A stretch of 64,000 bases of DNA from Endocalyx cinctus. Taxonomy: Eukaryota; Ascomycota; Sordariomycetes; Amphisphaeriales; Apiosporaceae. The stretch is taken from assembly GCA_001600455.1 (NCBI GenBank), contig BCKC01000007.1, positions 2,110,019 through 2,174,018 of the forward strand. Reading direction: 5' to 3'. The notes under the pieces are model-generated. The model was not told the DNA's origin, searched no databases, and was given only the letters and a program-made list of their open reading frames with translations. Every line of letters starts with the position of its first letter. Positions within the stretch are counted from its first letter, which is position 1. A program made the translations under genes and the position numbers. Positions 24,538 to 36,962 of this stretch are shown piece by piece.

Positions 24538-25456
24538 GTACGACTTTTAGAAGATATAAGGAGAGATTTATTTAATCGCTGTTCTGCAGGGAGGACATGG
24601 CGACGACACCTCCGGGGGCCATGCCGCGGTGGCCATTTTTTATCTTAATTATTCCTTTAACGGAGGATGAGTAAGATGATAAATGAGGAAGGAAAGGAAG
24701 AAAAAACCTACGTTGAATGGATATGGTGGGATTTAAATGAACATCTAATTATCTATAGCACAATCAACTGACTATGTTGTTGGTTGTGTTGATGAGACAG
24801 GTGCTTAGTCTTATGACGGGTTAATTACCTGGCGCCTGGCTGCCCGGCTGTCTGGGTAGTTAGGCCTAGCTTTTTGAAATTTACTTGGGTCAGCATTATT
24901 CTCATCAATTTTGGAAATAAAATATCACTGATAATACACATGGGCTGAATCGTTGCATGCTGATTCGTGAAGAAAGTAGTGAAAAACTAGACACTTATTA
25001 TATATCCACAACTAATTCAGCCAACGTTCATCTTACATCAAGATGAGAACTCCGTAATATATATGTATCTATGGCATATCCTATATTTAGAAAACTCAGA
25101 TATTCACGACGGATTATCTCAAAAGTTTTATAAGAACTTCTTGAATTGTGCTCTAATTAACTAGTAATATGAACAAAACCGCACCGACCTTTGCTACCCC
25201 GAACACCTATCTGTGCTATAAAAATCCAAGTTTGATCAGGCGCCAGTGATGCAACTGTTATAATCAATGAAATGAAGGAGATTGTATAAAACTCGAAAAT
25301 GAAAACAAGAAAATAATAACAAAAATGCGAAAATAAAAAGTAGAAAGATAGGGACAGACGAATGGATGGTGCATATGTATGCGTGAATACTGACGGGGAT
25401 TCGGATGGAAAGCCCCAAGTTCGTAAATTGATAATTATCGCAAGTTAGAGCTTAAC
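24538..25456. other. AT-rich spacer
   Basis: 3' flank of the metallopeptidase gene. A CTGG/GCCCGG-rich patch lies near 24830. No gene seen. Confidence 0.45.
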
Positions 25457-26713
25457 TTAGACATCAATGTCGTCGTACTCGCATTTCTGAAGGACCCACC
25501 ATTCTAATAATTTCGAAAAAAAGAAAGAAGAGGAAAGAGACTTGTCAGCCAAAACGATCTAACAATGGGGAATAATATAGAAGTGACCAATCTTCTAAGA
25601 AGAGAGTGGGAGATTTCTACTTACCAAGTGTGGCAGCGGCAATGCTTTCGGCGTTGCGATAAGGTGCTAGAAGATCATCGTGCGCGTTTCCATCTCGGTA
25701 GAGGTCCCTTAGGGCGCGGGCCTGGGCGAAGGGGTTGTCTTGGGGATCGTTGTCTGAGTCCTCGGTACCGTGGGCCGAGAAACCAGCTGGGTCCCTATAG
25801 TAATTTGATGAAAACATAACGTCAGCAGAAAGATTCTTCAATAGTTATCATTATTGTCAATATCCCGGGGATGTAATAAAACTTACTCGACCTCTGGATA
25901 TCCAGCGTCTAGACCCACAACGTCGAGGTGCGTCATCTCGTGCATCAAGATTGTGGCACCGACCGAGAAATCCTTGAGCTTGAAAGGAGCCAATTTGCAC
26001 CATCCCTTACGGGAATCGTTCCATGGTTTGTCATCGGCGCTCATCTTGCTACGGTCGTCGGTGAAATACTTAGGGCAGATCTTCATCTGTCGAGGCGTGC
26101 CGTTATCCTCCGGTTGGGCATCGGTGATAGCCCAGCTCCAAGATCCTCTATTTTATTGGAAAAATTATTCTCAGCATTAGTCACCCGTAATATTCTCAAA
26201 ATTAAGGAAGATAATTTGAGGTGTGCTGATATCAAAAGGAAAACGAATCTGGGGATCTTGCTCACCTGCTCGCGCACTCGTTGTCATTTTGTGCCGCACA
26301 TGTCACAGAGAAAGTGTAATCGTCTGAGGTGACCTTCTTCAGAGCACCAAGCATGCTCTGGTAGCCATCAAGGTCATCGATACGGAAGTAATGATCGAAT
26401 CTAAATCAAGTTGGTTAAGAAAATTAGCCCAAAATTCCCTATCTCTATTATGCCAATCCTTCTTCCTTTCTCTCTCTCTCGGACAAGTCACTTACGCAGG
26501 ACTGTCTGTGTCGATACCACCGGCGAAATCGGCAAATTCCGCTACATCAGAGAAATCTTTGTCCAATTTGGACTTCTGAGTGTCGTCGCAGTTGCTAAAG
26601 ACGGTAGGGCCACGTCTGCTCACAGCTGGAGCGGAGAGATGGCCGGTTGGCGACCCCAAAGAAAAGGGGACAAGGGCAAAGGTCAGAGTAGCGAACTTGG
26701 TAAGAGAAGCCAT
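25457..26713 (-). CDS. Secreted HExxH zinc metallopeptidase (aspzincin/M35-like)
   Basis: Five exons: 26496-26713, 26266-26400, 25887-26147, 25625-25794 and 25457-25503. They join to 276 aa. A signal peptide covers about residues 1-20, and a RR pair near residue 33 could be a processing site. The zinc motif HEMTH is at residues 187-191. Downstream are a GTED segment and YRNAESIAAATLEWW, which resembles the NADSY region of fungal aspzincins. Cys residues at conserved spacing (NCDD, VTCA, NECA, KICP, GWCK, QKCE) suggest three disulfides. It should act as an extracellular endopeptidase. Compared with classical deuterolysin it lacks a long propeptide, so it may belong to a related zincin family rather than M35 proper. 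Confidence 0.83.
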
Positions 26714-27865
26714 GGTTGCAGTGTGCTGAGCGAAATGTAGATGTAATTTGGATGAATGATATGAGCGGGTGAGTCTGAAGTTGAAATTGTTGTGTTAGAG
26801 AATGATTGATGTGAGTGGTGATGAGTTTGATGAATATCTCAAGACCGGAATACGTCGAGGGGAAATCTGCATTATATAGACTCACGAAGGGCTATAGGAG
26901 TATAGCAAAACTCTTTCGATCGTGATCTTCTTGATATCATGTCTTCTACAAACACGAGAATCTTGACGATCGCTCCTAATAATAGTACTTGTGTCTTGAC
27001 GCACGTCATTGCTAATAGTGTAAGCCTCATCAACATGTTTGATACCTGTCTGCCTTTCTACAGCTGAAGAGACGCCGTAAGCGCCAAGTTGTAGGACAGT
27101 CTTTATTTTGAGTGTCTTGGCGACATCATTTGTATAGCCGCGGCCGCGGCTGTGGTGATCATCAGTTTGTATAGGACATTATGCACAATGAATTCTAGTT
27201 AATTATTTATAGAATACACAGTTCAGACACCATTAAAAGTCGGTATGGCCAGTATGACTGATATGGCGGCCGCCCCCCCAAAAAAAAAGAAAGAAAAAAA
27301 TTAGATAATGATTTTCATCATTAGTTCCAAAAAGAGGTGATGCATGTGTGCGATATGATTATTGTAGAAATATATGCCGTGTAAGCAAGATGGTTGTAAG
27401 CATGACGATTATAAGTAAGGTAGTAAGTATCATGGATTTTAATTACCCCTGATATTGTTTATTCAGGAACGCTCAGGTGGCATTCAAGCTTACATTTGTC
27501 GATAAACGAAAGCTTAACTAGATATAACTCGATCCAATTAACAAGTAATACTCTGTAATCGCTTAAACAGTCACACAAACAAGTCAATTGGTCCATAGTC
27601 ATTCTCAGCCACATCCTTTGGATAAAAGAAATAATAAGACTATGATATCATTCTCACTCTTGATCCCCACACTGGAGCTGAGGTGAGATACCACGCCGTA
27701 TCTGACTGTAATAGGCATCGAGTAATCGAAACTCATAAGGTATATAATTTGATAATCACCTTTCTTATTACCATCTTGTTCCTTGCGATCAACTTTTCTC
27801 ACATAACATTAGTCTTATTTTGTACTCTCACATTTATACATAAATTTCTTTCAAACTCCACAGTT
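26714..27865. other. Spacer with divergent promoters
   Basis: Upstream regions of the metallopeptidase (minus) and the hypothetical protein at 27866 (plus). A TATA-like TCTATATAAT on the minus strand at 26871-26880 lies about 160 bp before the peptidase start. Two GC-rich GCGGCCGC patches lie near 27140 and 27265. Confidence 0.5.
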
Positions 27866-28606
27866 ATGGTATTTATTAGAAGAAATGTCGACCCGTCGCG
27901 AAAACAGGCGAAGATAAATGTCAGCCTGTCGGCATCGCCAACAATAAGTCTCAGTGACCCGGACGCAACGCTTCAATTAACGCTCCACCTTAGCGTCGCA
28001 TGGGCCCGACCGGGTTACGAAAACAGACCTCTCACCTTCTGCACCGAGAAGTCTGTGTTTGAAGTCACGGAACCGGGAGAAGGAGGCATAGACGTGCTCG
28101 CCCAGGGCGCTTTCGGCAAACTACAAAGCCTCGAAGGCGACACTGCTAAAGACATCTCCTTGGGACTTTTTCGCATACGAAGAATGAACAATAGCGACTC
28201 TGCGGATATGCGAGAACGTCAATACCGCTTCGTCACCGTGCCCGGAAAGGGCGAGGGGTCTGATCAACGGGCTGCTGGCGCTGTCACCCACGAGATTGGC
28301 TGGGAACGTATTTTCAAGTACGACGAGAAGCGGGGAAAGGCAGATCTGGTACCCGGAGAGAAGTTCAAGGTCTCCATCAATAAAGGTCTGATAGGAACGA
28401 TATGGTGGTGCTGGGGAGATCTGGAATCAGATCTCAAGGGAAAGAGACTGCACACCTGGCACGAACACGAAAGTAAATATGGTGGTGAAAGACCGGATGA
28501 GGATTTTGTGAAAGAGGGAAACTGGGTTCTCGGCGAGGATCCTGACCTCCTTGACTGGGAAGATATCACACCAGGTGGTACGGCAGTTTTTGAAATCGTG
28601 GAGTAG
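27866..28606 (+). CDS. Conserved fungal hypothetical protein, beta-rich
   Basis: Single-exon frame of 246 aa from the ATG at 27866. The frame is open further upstream to 27683, but that part is AT-rich and hydrophobic and looks like leader sequence. The start of the protein alternates hydrophobic and polar residues (INVSLSASPTISLSDPD, TLQLTLHLSVAW), suggesting a beta-sandwich. There is no signal peptide and no membrane segment. A WWCWGDLE segment and an acidic C-terminus are distinctive. I recognise the general style of a widespread uncharacterised fungal family but cannot name a function. Confidence 0.65.
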   Translation: MVFIRRNVDPSRKQAKINVSLSASPTISLSDPDATLQLTLHLSVAWARPGYENRPLTFCTEKSVFEVTEPGEGGIDVLAQGAFGKLQSLEGDTAKDISLGLFRIRRMNNSDSADMRERQYRFVTVPGKGEGSDQRAAGAVTHEIGWERIFKYDEKRGKADLVPGEKFKVSINKGLIGTIWWCWGDLESDLKGKRLHTWHEHESKYGGERPDEDFVKEGNWVLGEDPDLLDWEDITPGGTAVFEIVE

Positions 28607-29617
28607 TATACGTAAGATTGTATTCATTAGAGGATATCCCAACGGCGTACATGGAGCTCAGAAGTCAAGTAATATTATAGTTTAAGATCCGAAATATACA
28701 CGTATTTCTGATTTCTCTGAGTGTCTATTCATAATATTTCTTAAATTTCGCATTTATCGTAACTTTATAAATATATAAATGTTGCTCCAAGGGGTATCGC
28801 GTTGACAGGGTATCCGACTTACTCCTTATTCTTACCCAGAGCTTGACGATACTAGTGAATTTATAATGAAGTACAATGCACCGCAATCGTGACGGAGAAG
28901 TGGGACTGAATGGGACCTGGTATCGGAGACGTTAAATTAAGGGGTGAAGTCAAGCTTACTGACCCGGTCTGAGAGATTGACCAATCCTGTAATTACGTAT
29001 TACCAGCTCAGGAAGCATTATAAATAAGGTGCTGAGCTCCCGCTCGATCCAGAGAAATAGATAGTTCCTTAAGCCCTAATTCAATAAGATATTTACCTAG
29101 TACATTCAATATGATTGCCAAGCTCCCAATCCACATTCATAAGCTCTACCACTCTCCTAGCAACCCAACATATAAAATAAGTATTTGAGTTTGAGTTTGA
29201 GTTTACAGACCTTGGTCTTTCAAATATAATATTCAACTATTCGAGACTGATGGTGGAAATGACGGCTTTCGAGACCATGGTACCTCAGAGCCAACCAGAA
29301 AACTAACGGACGTACCGATGCTGCAACAGAAATAGTCACTGGAGACTGACGAAGATTATAGGCAAAAGTAAAAATACCGATAAGATTGACATGGACAGGG
29401 GAAGGAGGAGTTCGTAGAAGAGTGATATATGGGATAATTCATTATATGATGTTATTTATTCCTTGTTCAATGTGGTATAACCTACTAGTGGCAGCAGAAC
29501 CGACATTTCTGGTTCATACTCCATTTACTTCTTATAACCATAGCCCAATGAACTCATTCTTTATAAGATTACTAATCCCCTTTGGGCTTCAAAGTTGACA
29601 ACTTCGAGTAAGACCAA
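28607..29617. other. Spacer between convergent genes
   Basis: AT-rich. A TTTGAG unit is repeated three times near 29184-29203. No gene supported. Confidence 0.5.
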
Positions 29618-31282
29618 CTATTGTACAATCGGCGCATAGAACCTGAACCTGTTAAAGGGATCGTAAGTCTTCTTCAAACTTTGCAATTTCTCCAGTCGCC
29701 ACGCCTCATGCCCATACATTTCCACAAGCGACTCATCACCACTGGCATAGTTCACGTAAGCATTCAACTCGGACGAGCCAGTGCCCTGTTGTATGATTTG
29801 ACGAATCTCCTCTCCAATTTCCTTCGCAATATCAGCATAATCATCGTCGTACCATTTCATAGATGGTGATCTATTTAAAGAGGCGGTTTATTAGTCAGCC
29901 ATCTGAGAATATCCACGTAAACAAGCCCGTAGTAGAAAATAAAGGGTTTGTGTAAACAACAACTTACACCAATAGATTGCTAGCGCGATCAGGGTAAGCT
30001 GTACTGTCCCAAGGAACGTTCTTTACTCCCGAGACGCCATATCCTTCATTTAAGACGCTGGAAATATTAATAGTTGGATACTTCGCCGTGGAGTTGCTGA
30101 ACAGATCGAAAGCAATCCGATGCGCCGTAGTATTGTAGCTCATAGTGTTGATAGGGTATCGGAGTGAGCCGTAGACGCCAAACTGGCATGATAAGCTATC
30201 ATAGCCATTACCGGTCGCCGCCGAGACAAGAGAATAAGGTATAACCTGTTGTGAGATATTTGCAGGTCCTATCGCGACGTAAGGGGCGTTATATTTTTCA
30301 GCTGTGTCAGAAGTACCCTGATATACAATGGACGCTGTAACTACGGCCTGTTATTACTCAGCTACTTAGTATCCACATCGTTAAATCGAATTATACGATG
30401 ATATCTGCGCACCTTCTCCTGATCGAAATCAGGTATGCGGATGAACACAATCCAGTGCATCAGTTCTACAGGCGAATCTCCATTGACCAGATACGTGTTA
30501 GCCACATCAAAAACTTGCTCTAGTTTGTCTTCGGTGAAGACGTAATTCGTCACCGTCCAGACGTCGTCCTCGGGAATATCGTATATCGTTTTTCGGAAGG
30601 ATGTGATGATGCCAAAGTTATGGCCAGCACCTTTCAGAGCCCAGAATAAATCGGGATGCGATGTATTTGAAACAGTGATAAGTTCGCCGTCCGCTAACAC
30701 TACATCCGCCGCGACGATCGAATCTCCCACGAGCCCGTACCGTCCTTGCAAGACGCCATGACCGCCACCGAGCGCGGGTCCCAGGATGCCGGTGCACTCG
30801 CAAATCCCCGTGACGGCTTGCTTCCCGACGGTGAACAAGGCGTCCAACAATTCGATCATGATCGTGCCGCCTCCGATGGTGGCCGACTCGCCGTCCTCGG
30901 CGACCTCGATACCGTTAAGCTTACGCATCCAAATTTCGATGCCGCCCTGCATCCGAGCCAGCGAGGTAATCCCGCCGTGACCGCCCGAGACGGCGAGGAA
31001 GGGCCAGCCGAGCTGATTAGCTACTCTCACCGTCTGCTGCACGTCTTCGGCGCACGCCACTTCGACGGCGACGGAAAATGCCGGTTGGGCGTATGGATCC
31101 CATCTCTCAGTGGCGTTGGCGAACTTGTCACCATCTTTAGGCAGGTAGATCGCTGCATCCTTGGATAAGAGAGGACTTAACTGCGTGACTAAAAAGTCCA
31201 CATCGTCGTTCTGAGACGCGAATGTGAGCGTTGGTAGCAGAAACCCTAGTAAAGGGCTAAGGAGCGAGAGTGCTAGGCGCAT
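29618..31282 (-). CDS. Secreted FAD-linked oxidoreductase, berberine-bridge type
   Basis: Three exons: 30413-31282, 29968-30347 and 29618-29870. They join to 500 aa. A signal peptide covers about residues 1-22. The FAD-binding domain (PF01565) follows, with AVSGGHGG supplying the His for covalent flavin attachment and GICECTGILGPALGGGHG supplying the candidate Cys, so bicovalent FAD is likely. The C-terminal BBE domain (PF08031) is recognisable in YVNYASGDES and in KKTYDPFNRFRFYAP. Members oxidise sugars, alcohols or secondary-metabolite precursors with O2. No biosynthetic cluster genes adjoin it, so the substrate is unknown. Length is normal and complete. Confidence 0.92.
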
Positions 31283-33472
31283 GACGGAAGGACGCTGTTA
31301 CAGCTGTGCCGTAAGAAAAAGTTCGTTAAGAGTTGTATGGGCGGGACTGGGCTGTTTATACCCATCCAATCCTTGTTAAATCAATTGGGACATGACTAAA
31401 CCGTGATGCAAGCATCTTCCGGGAACAATCAACTCGGGACTTTATTCCCAGCCATGCAACTGCAAAATGGATATGATTACCCCACCACCAAAAAAAAAAA
31501 AAACAAGGAAGAAAAATATACCCAGCAGTCAGGTAATCCTCAACAGTATTCTGTAACATGTGTAGAGAGCTATGAGTTCTTATTCGACGCTGACTTATCG
31601 CATACTCACCCCTACATAGATGCATGGTTGCGGTGATACGACGTGGGTATTGGAGAACCGATCGGAAATTATGAATTTCACTTGTTGTTACATCCGGAAG
31701 TTGCCCTCATTCATCATTCACCCTGGTCAGCGGCTTAGTATGTCGCTGCTTTATCCAAGCTTATAAATCACTATAAGTACTGCTCTATCGTCCTTGGAAA
31801 CAAGTTTCAATAAAATAAGTTCACTTTGGCTCAGTCGGTTATAAACTACAGCAAGGTCGAGAAGAATCGCCGAATCTAGGACCGCCGCATTATATATTAA
31901 CGAGTTAAGTTGATATTTAACGGTAGCTGTGGCCGTACGGGTGCAGCCACTTCTTAATAATTAGATCAGATCAGATAAGATTATTCATGAATAAAAAAGG
32001 GGGTATGGATACAACTAGTATTAACCCATCAGCACAACTACGGAGTAACTCCTACTTACTCAATATGCTTAACTTCATTTTTATAAATAATATACTAATT
32101 ATTTTTTTCGAATGGTATGCACCTAATACAGCTGCCGTGGCAATAAACATATATAATTTAATATATATATATATATATGTTATACGTGGACTCTCTAGCC
32201 GGTAAGCTAGTAAGCGGCGTTATGCGCTTGATCTTATTTTGAATATTAATGGTAGGAAGATGTAGATAACCCTTAATTTCACTATTACACCATACTCTTC
32301 CTTCGAAGCTTACCGTAGATGACCTCTCGATCAATCGGAGCCATCATTTCAGAATATCACCAATTGGAAATAAAGATGTATTTGATATCAGCCTAAGACG
32401 TTCAGTACTAGCTGCTTTCTCAAAACAATCTTAACCTCTCACATTCTTAGCATCCAAGTATTACTGAGATAAGCTTTGTTTAATAGCACGAGGAAGAAGA
32501 AAGTATTCTCGATTAGTATGACCCTCCAGGTATGTCCATTCAGCGTACCTAAAGATACATACATTTATTTTCTACTAACTAGAACGGAACCGCTCGAAGT
32601 GTTAGTAATATCCTACAATGCCACAGGTCCCGACGAGGCGACTGGTCAAGGTGCCAATCAGGGGCCATCCTTGCCGTTAGATGATTCTCGAGCAAAGAAA
32701 TTATGGCCTTCTGGGGCCTTTATTTCTTGTTGAGGTCTAATAAAACGCTTTCTCCCCTTCCCCTTAAAATATCGGCATGTTCATCAATTCCTGGATATCT
32801 ATGTGACCCAGTTATTGGTCAACAACTTCGTTCTTCGAAAAAAAAAAATTGGCACTAGTGTCCGTATCTATATCTGTAATATTAAGAGTCAATTACTGCA
32901 CGGAGAAGGGGGGGGGGGGGGGGCGATCAGCGCTGGTGTTACGTCTGGCTGCCTTGGTCGCTTAGGGAGCAAGTAAAAACTAGCGCAGTTAGATTAGTCA
33001 TAAAGACAGAAGACATGAACTCACGCATATTCTTGCGGTAGCACTGCTTTCTACGTAGTGTACTTTTGTTAAATTACCATCTCATTGGTTACTTTGATCG
33101 AAACATTCTCTGTGTAACTACTCAATCTGACGGGGGCCGAAAGAAGCAAATTTCTACTATAGCGTTTCGTATGAACTACGTCAGAGCATCGGCCCCAAAA
33201 AGCAATTAGACGAATAAAGATACATAGATTTCTGTAGGGCGTATTTTCTTTTTTTTTTTTTTTTTTTTTTTTTACAAAACCACCTTGGCTCCCAGCTAAG
33301 CCGCTGCGCGGGATAAAAATGTAAAAATATGATGGCAGGGGGGAAGCCTGCATTGCAGCTGATGTATATAACCGACCTGATGCTCTTGATTAATTACCAT
33401 CCCGAGCCAGGGATTCTAATTACTTGATTACCGTAAATACCTAACTAGTTCGTAACTCCACATCACATCGCC
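31283..33472. other. Long spacer with homopolymer tracts
   Basis: About 2.2 kb. It contains the upstream regions of the oxidase (minus) and the lectin-like protein (plus). It includes an (AT)n tract near 32160, a 16-base G run at 32908-32923 and a 25-base T run at 33249-33273. The frame at 32476-32733 has some GC-rich coding-like sequence but no recognisable protein. Confidence 0.45.
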
Positions 33473-34521
33473 ATGGCGGCTACTTTCGACAGCAATCGAT
33501 GGTATCAAATAGAAGGTAGCGGCAGACTGTACGCTTTAACAGGATCTTCAGTTGGGTATGGCGATCAAACCGTCTTACCTCAGCCATTTGGTAATATAAT
33601 CGGTGACAGTCCGGACTCGTTGGATACACGCCAACAATGGCAAATATTCCCCGTCAGCGATACTACTTTCGTCCTGCGATGCCGCGCCTTAGGCCCCAAC
33701 TCATATATGGGTACGGCGATACTAATAAATGATGGTCCGAATTTACATACCGGTGACACGAAACCTATTCTAGCAGGCGCGGCATCGCTCGGAGCCGCTA
33801 GCATCTGGCAGCGGGGGACTTGGCAGGATGGATCTTTTTGGCTTCAGAATATTGCTAATGGATCCTCGTGGCATTTAAACCGAACGGATTCCTTTTATAG
33901 TATGAGCTCAGATACTACTTTTCCTCAGGAAGGCCAATCCTACATTTTTGAGCTGCTAGAAACAATCGACGATACGCAATATTCCAGTGTTGATGTAAGA
34001 TCAAGTTTATTTATTCCATAATCTTTTCGATAGTGATGTATGAGAGCGGCTTGTCTAATAAAGAATAATCCATATAGCCCTTATTTACTTCGACATCTAC
34101 ATCTTCTTTCACATCGAGCTCTCCCAATTTAGTTACTTCCTTTACAAACACTGGATCCACCGAACCAACCGTTACTGCAAGCGGCAGTCCCTCTCAGGGT
34201 ACGACTACGACAAATAGCGGTGTCATTGCTGGAGCCTCGGTCGGAGGAGTAGCCTTTCTCGGTATTATCGCCCTGATATTATACCTACTGCATCGAAGAA
34301 GGGGCAAAAAGAAGTCCGCGGTGCCTGTTGGTGAAGTTCCAGCTCATCAAAGTCCGCCCTATCAGCCATATGGCACACCGAAACCAGATGAGAGGATAAG
34401 TAATATAATACATGGAGAACTCCCGCAAGATACCATCTTGGCAGAATTACCTGCAGAAGGAGCACCTCGGCAAGAAGAAATCGTATTTGAATCAAACAAA
34501 ATTCTAGTGCGAGATAGATAA
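33473..34521 (+). CDS. Ricin-B-like beta-trefoil protein with one membrane anchor
   Basis: Two exons, 33473-33994 and 34078-34521, joined by a phase-0 intron with a TCTAAT branch site, giving 321 aa. The N-terminal about 165 residues start WYQIEG and contain repeated W/F-Q motifs (RQQWQIFPV, SFWLQNI, SYIFELLE), the layout of a RicinB_lectin_2-type beta-trefoil. A Ser/Thr-rich linker follows, then a hydrophobic helix (GVIAGASVGGVAFLGIIALI), a RRRGKKK stop-transfer patch and a cytosolic-looking Pro/Glu-rich tail. No signal peptide is visible at the start. If the trefoil is outside, the protein must insert by the internal helix. It looks like a carbohydrate-binding surface protein, an inference from the fold. 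It has no toxin A-chain or other catalytic domain. Confidence 0.72.
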
Positions 34522-35508
34522 GTAGAGGATTCATGTTTGAAGTAATGTTCAATGATACTACGAGATCTAGAGGATATAGTTAGATACATATTCCGGGTTC
34601 TGGTTTGTGGAATATATATATATACTTGGACACGAAATTTTCCTTTTTGATTGTTCACAACGTGGAAGTTGACAGATGTCACATTCCAGCCCAAATCAAT
34701 CATCATACATGAAATGGGTTTCGTCTGATCTATCAGCCTTGTCGAAGACTTTGTACATAGAATCGAACAAGCTCGGCTCGGCTCGGCTCACCCACGACTC
34801 ACAAACCGCTCGAGTTAAAGCGGCACCGGCTCAGGATCATGTACGGCAGAGGAAATTACTGAGGGCAACTTTTGGATGTGACATATGTCTGCTGTGTGGG
34901 TTATATAATCAACGAAACGCATCCATCCCTTCCGAGACCGGAGTTTATAATGAATAATATGAGATTGAAGCATCATGGCCAAGAGAACACCCTGTATCTA
35001 TCCACATGGGTAAGATTGTTTGATGGGGTGAATAGTAATGATTAATATATAGGAAATCTACATTCATGGCAAATCAAATCATATTATCCAATTGAATAAA
35101 AAAAGTTGAAGATGCTGAAGGGTATAGTCCTGAACATGCGACTAGCTCAATGCAGGAACTGTTGCATTTGGGTGCTTACTGATTGAGGGTTAAAAAAACA
35201 GACGGTGATGGCGTCAGCAAGGAGGGGAAAGACGGCAACAGAAAACATACCAGCTACCAAGCCTATGAAGAAATGATGTTATAATCATAAAGTTATATAT
35301 GAAGATACTATCTAGTTACTAAAAGAATGTCAGAATGCCCAATTGAACCCCCCCAAGCTCCCCTAAAAGCACCCCAAAAGCACCCAATCAAAGACAGACT
35401 CCCTAACCAAGCACGCCTTATCTCCTAAAAAAACATCCCCAAGCCGAGATCCCGATGTAAGTCTATGCGAGAGAGCCCCACACTTAATATTGATAATCTT
35501 TTCCGACT
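34522..35508. other. Spacer between convergent genes
   Basis: AT-rich 3' flanks, with a (CGGCT)n-like short repeat near 34770. No gene supported. Confidence 0.5.
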
Positions 35509-36962
35509 TTAAACGACGTAAAAAGTAAAGTGAAGGCAGTTGTTAGCGCTAGCGATGTCCGGGACTCCGGTACCGCCCTTGATATAAGCCTTGGTCGATC
35601 CGAGCTTCTTATACTCCCAATCGATGGCGGCCTGGTTACCCGGGCCATTCCAGTTGGGCTCGGTGTGGTCGAGGACCTTCTCGCCGTTCGGCTTCTTGGC
35701 CAGCGCCGCGGCGGGCGCTTTGCTGACGATGTCTTCGACGAACCCGTTCGAGACCTTGGTACCGTCGGTAGAAGCGACCGTGGCCGCGCCGTCGCATCCC
35801 TGCTGAAGCGAGATGTCTCCGTGAGCTTTACCGTCGTTGGACGCCTTGACCTGGAACTCGCCCCAGGTGGCCGGCTGGGTGCTACCGCGCTGGACGCGGC
35901 CCTTGAACTTGACGTCGAGGGGGACGAACACCGTCTGGTTGGGGCCCACCTTGACGTTCTTGAGCGGGTGGTCGAAGTTGGCCCCAGCCTCGCCGTTGCC
36001 GTTCCAGTAGTTGTCGTAGAAAAAGTAATCGTGCTCCTTGGACGATTTGTTGGTCAGCTGGATGCCTGGGCCGACTTTGGTGGCGGCGGCGGTGCTGAAC
36101 GCAGCAGCCTCAGGGGCTGCGCTAGTCTCGACTGAGGCTAAGTTCATCGTGGCGACCGCTTCGACCGACTGGCCGGTAAAGGGCTTGTTGGGGTCGGGGG
36201 CGGCGTTTCCATCCTGTGTAACGTCAATCGTAAAGTTAGTTCTCACGTGAACAATCCGTATAATTATTAGTGATTACATCAGATCGTTTGACGAAACTTA
36301 CGCTGTAGACGATGAGAATATCCTTACTACCTTTACCGGCCTTGCTTTGTTCATTATCTGCGGGGTTGCCAGCACTCGGGCCCCTAATTAGTTAAAATGG
36401 TCAGCTATTAGCGATGAATCTGACTAAGAATCTTTAGCTGAAGCGGATGTAGGTCAAAATCTTACCAGGCACCAACACCGATGTAAGTTCTACCGTTCGC
36501 AAATGTTCGCACGAATTTCTCCAAGGGCTCAAACTCCTTGGGAGCGCCGATGCGCTTGACCTTGCCGCTTCCATCAAGGAAGACGTGGCCCTTGAGCTGG
36601 TTTTTCTTGTCCTGGGAGAGCTTGTGGTAGGCGGTGTTGCAAGCCTGCATAAAGGTCTCGTGACCCTTGAACTTGCCGGCCGGGTCGCCGACCTGCTGGC
36701 AGGTCATGTTGCCACCGGCACCGCAAATGTTGCTGATGTCGATGGTATCGTTGCCCTGCCACCCAGCCTTGGTGATCTCGCATTGCTCGCCAATGATGCC
36801 CTCGTGCACGGCGATGATAGCACCAGAGGTGCCGTCCGCGGCTGGAATGCTGGCCTGACCGTTCGCGCCAATGGTTAGATTCTTGTTACCATTGTAGCCG
36901 TGGCATTGGAAGGTCTGGGCCTTTCCAGATCGGTTGTGAATCTTGAGTTGATGAACAGCCAT
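35509..36962 (-). CDS. Leaderless two-domain beta-rich protein, thaumatin-like organisation possible
   Basis: Three exons: 36466-36962, 36302-36383 and 35509-36213. They join to 427 aa. There is no signal peptide. Two halves look related. Each begins with an N-[RK]-S-[GS]-K segment, then a Gly/Asn-rich aromatic stretch, a VGPN/IGANG-Q turn and hydrophobic-Pro, and later a DIS segment followed by a Gly/Cys-rich loop. The spacing (including the DIS element) recalls thaumatin-like folds, but the Cys framework is reduced, so this is a weak inference. The middle linker is Ala/Pro-rich. Strong bias to C-ending codons suggests high expression. It is divergently transcribed from the GH128-CAP gene. 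I cannot assign a function. Confidence 0.72.

Noticed and set aside
17949..34521. Idea of a secondary-metabolite cluster around the aldolase-like, lactonase-like and FAD-oxidase genes
   Set aside because: No backbone synthase (PKS, NRPS, terpene cyclase), P450, transporter or pathway regulator is present in the interval.
35530..36135. 201-aa plus-strand frame opposite the two-domain beta-rich gene
   Set aside because: Shadow of codon-biased coding sequence on the other strand.
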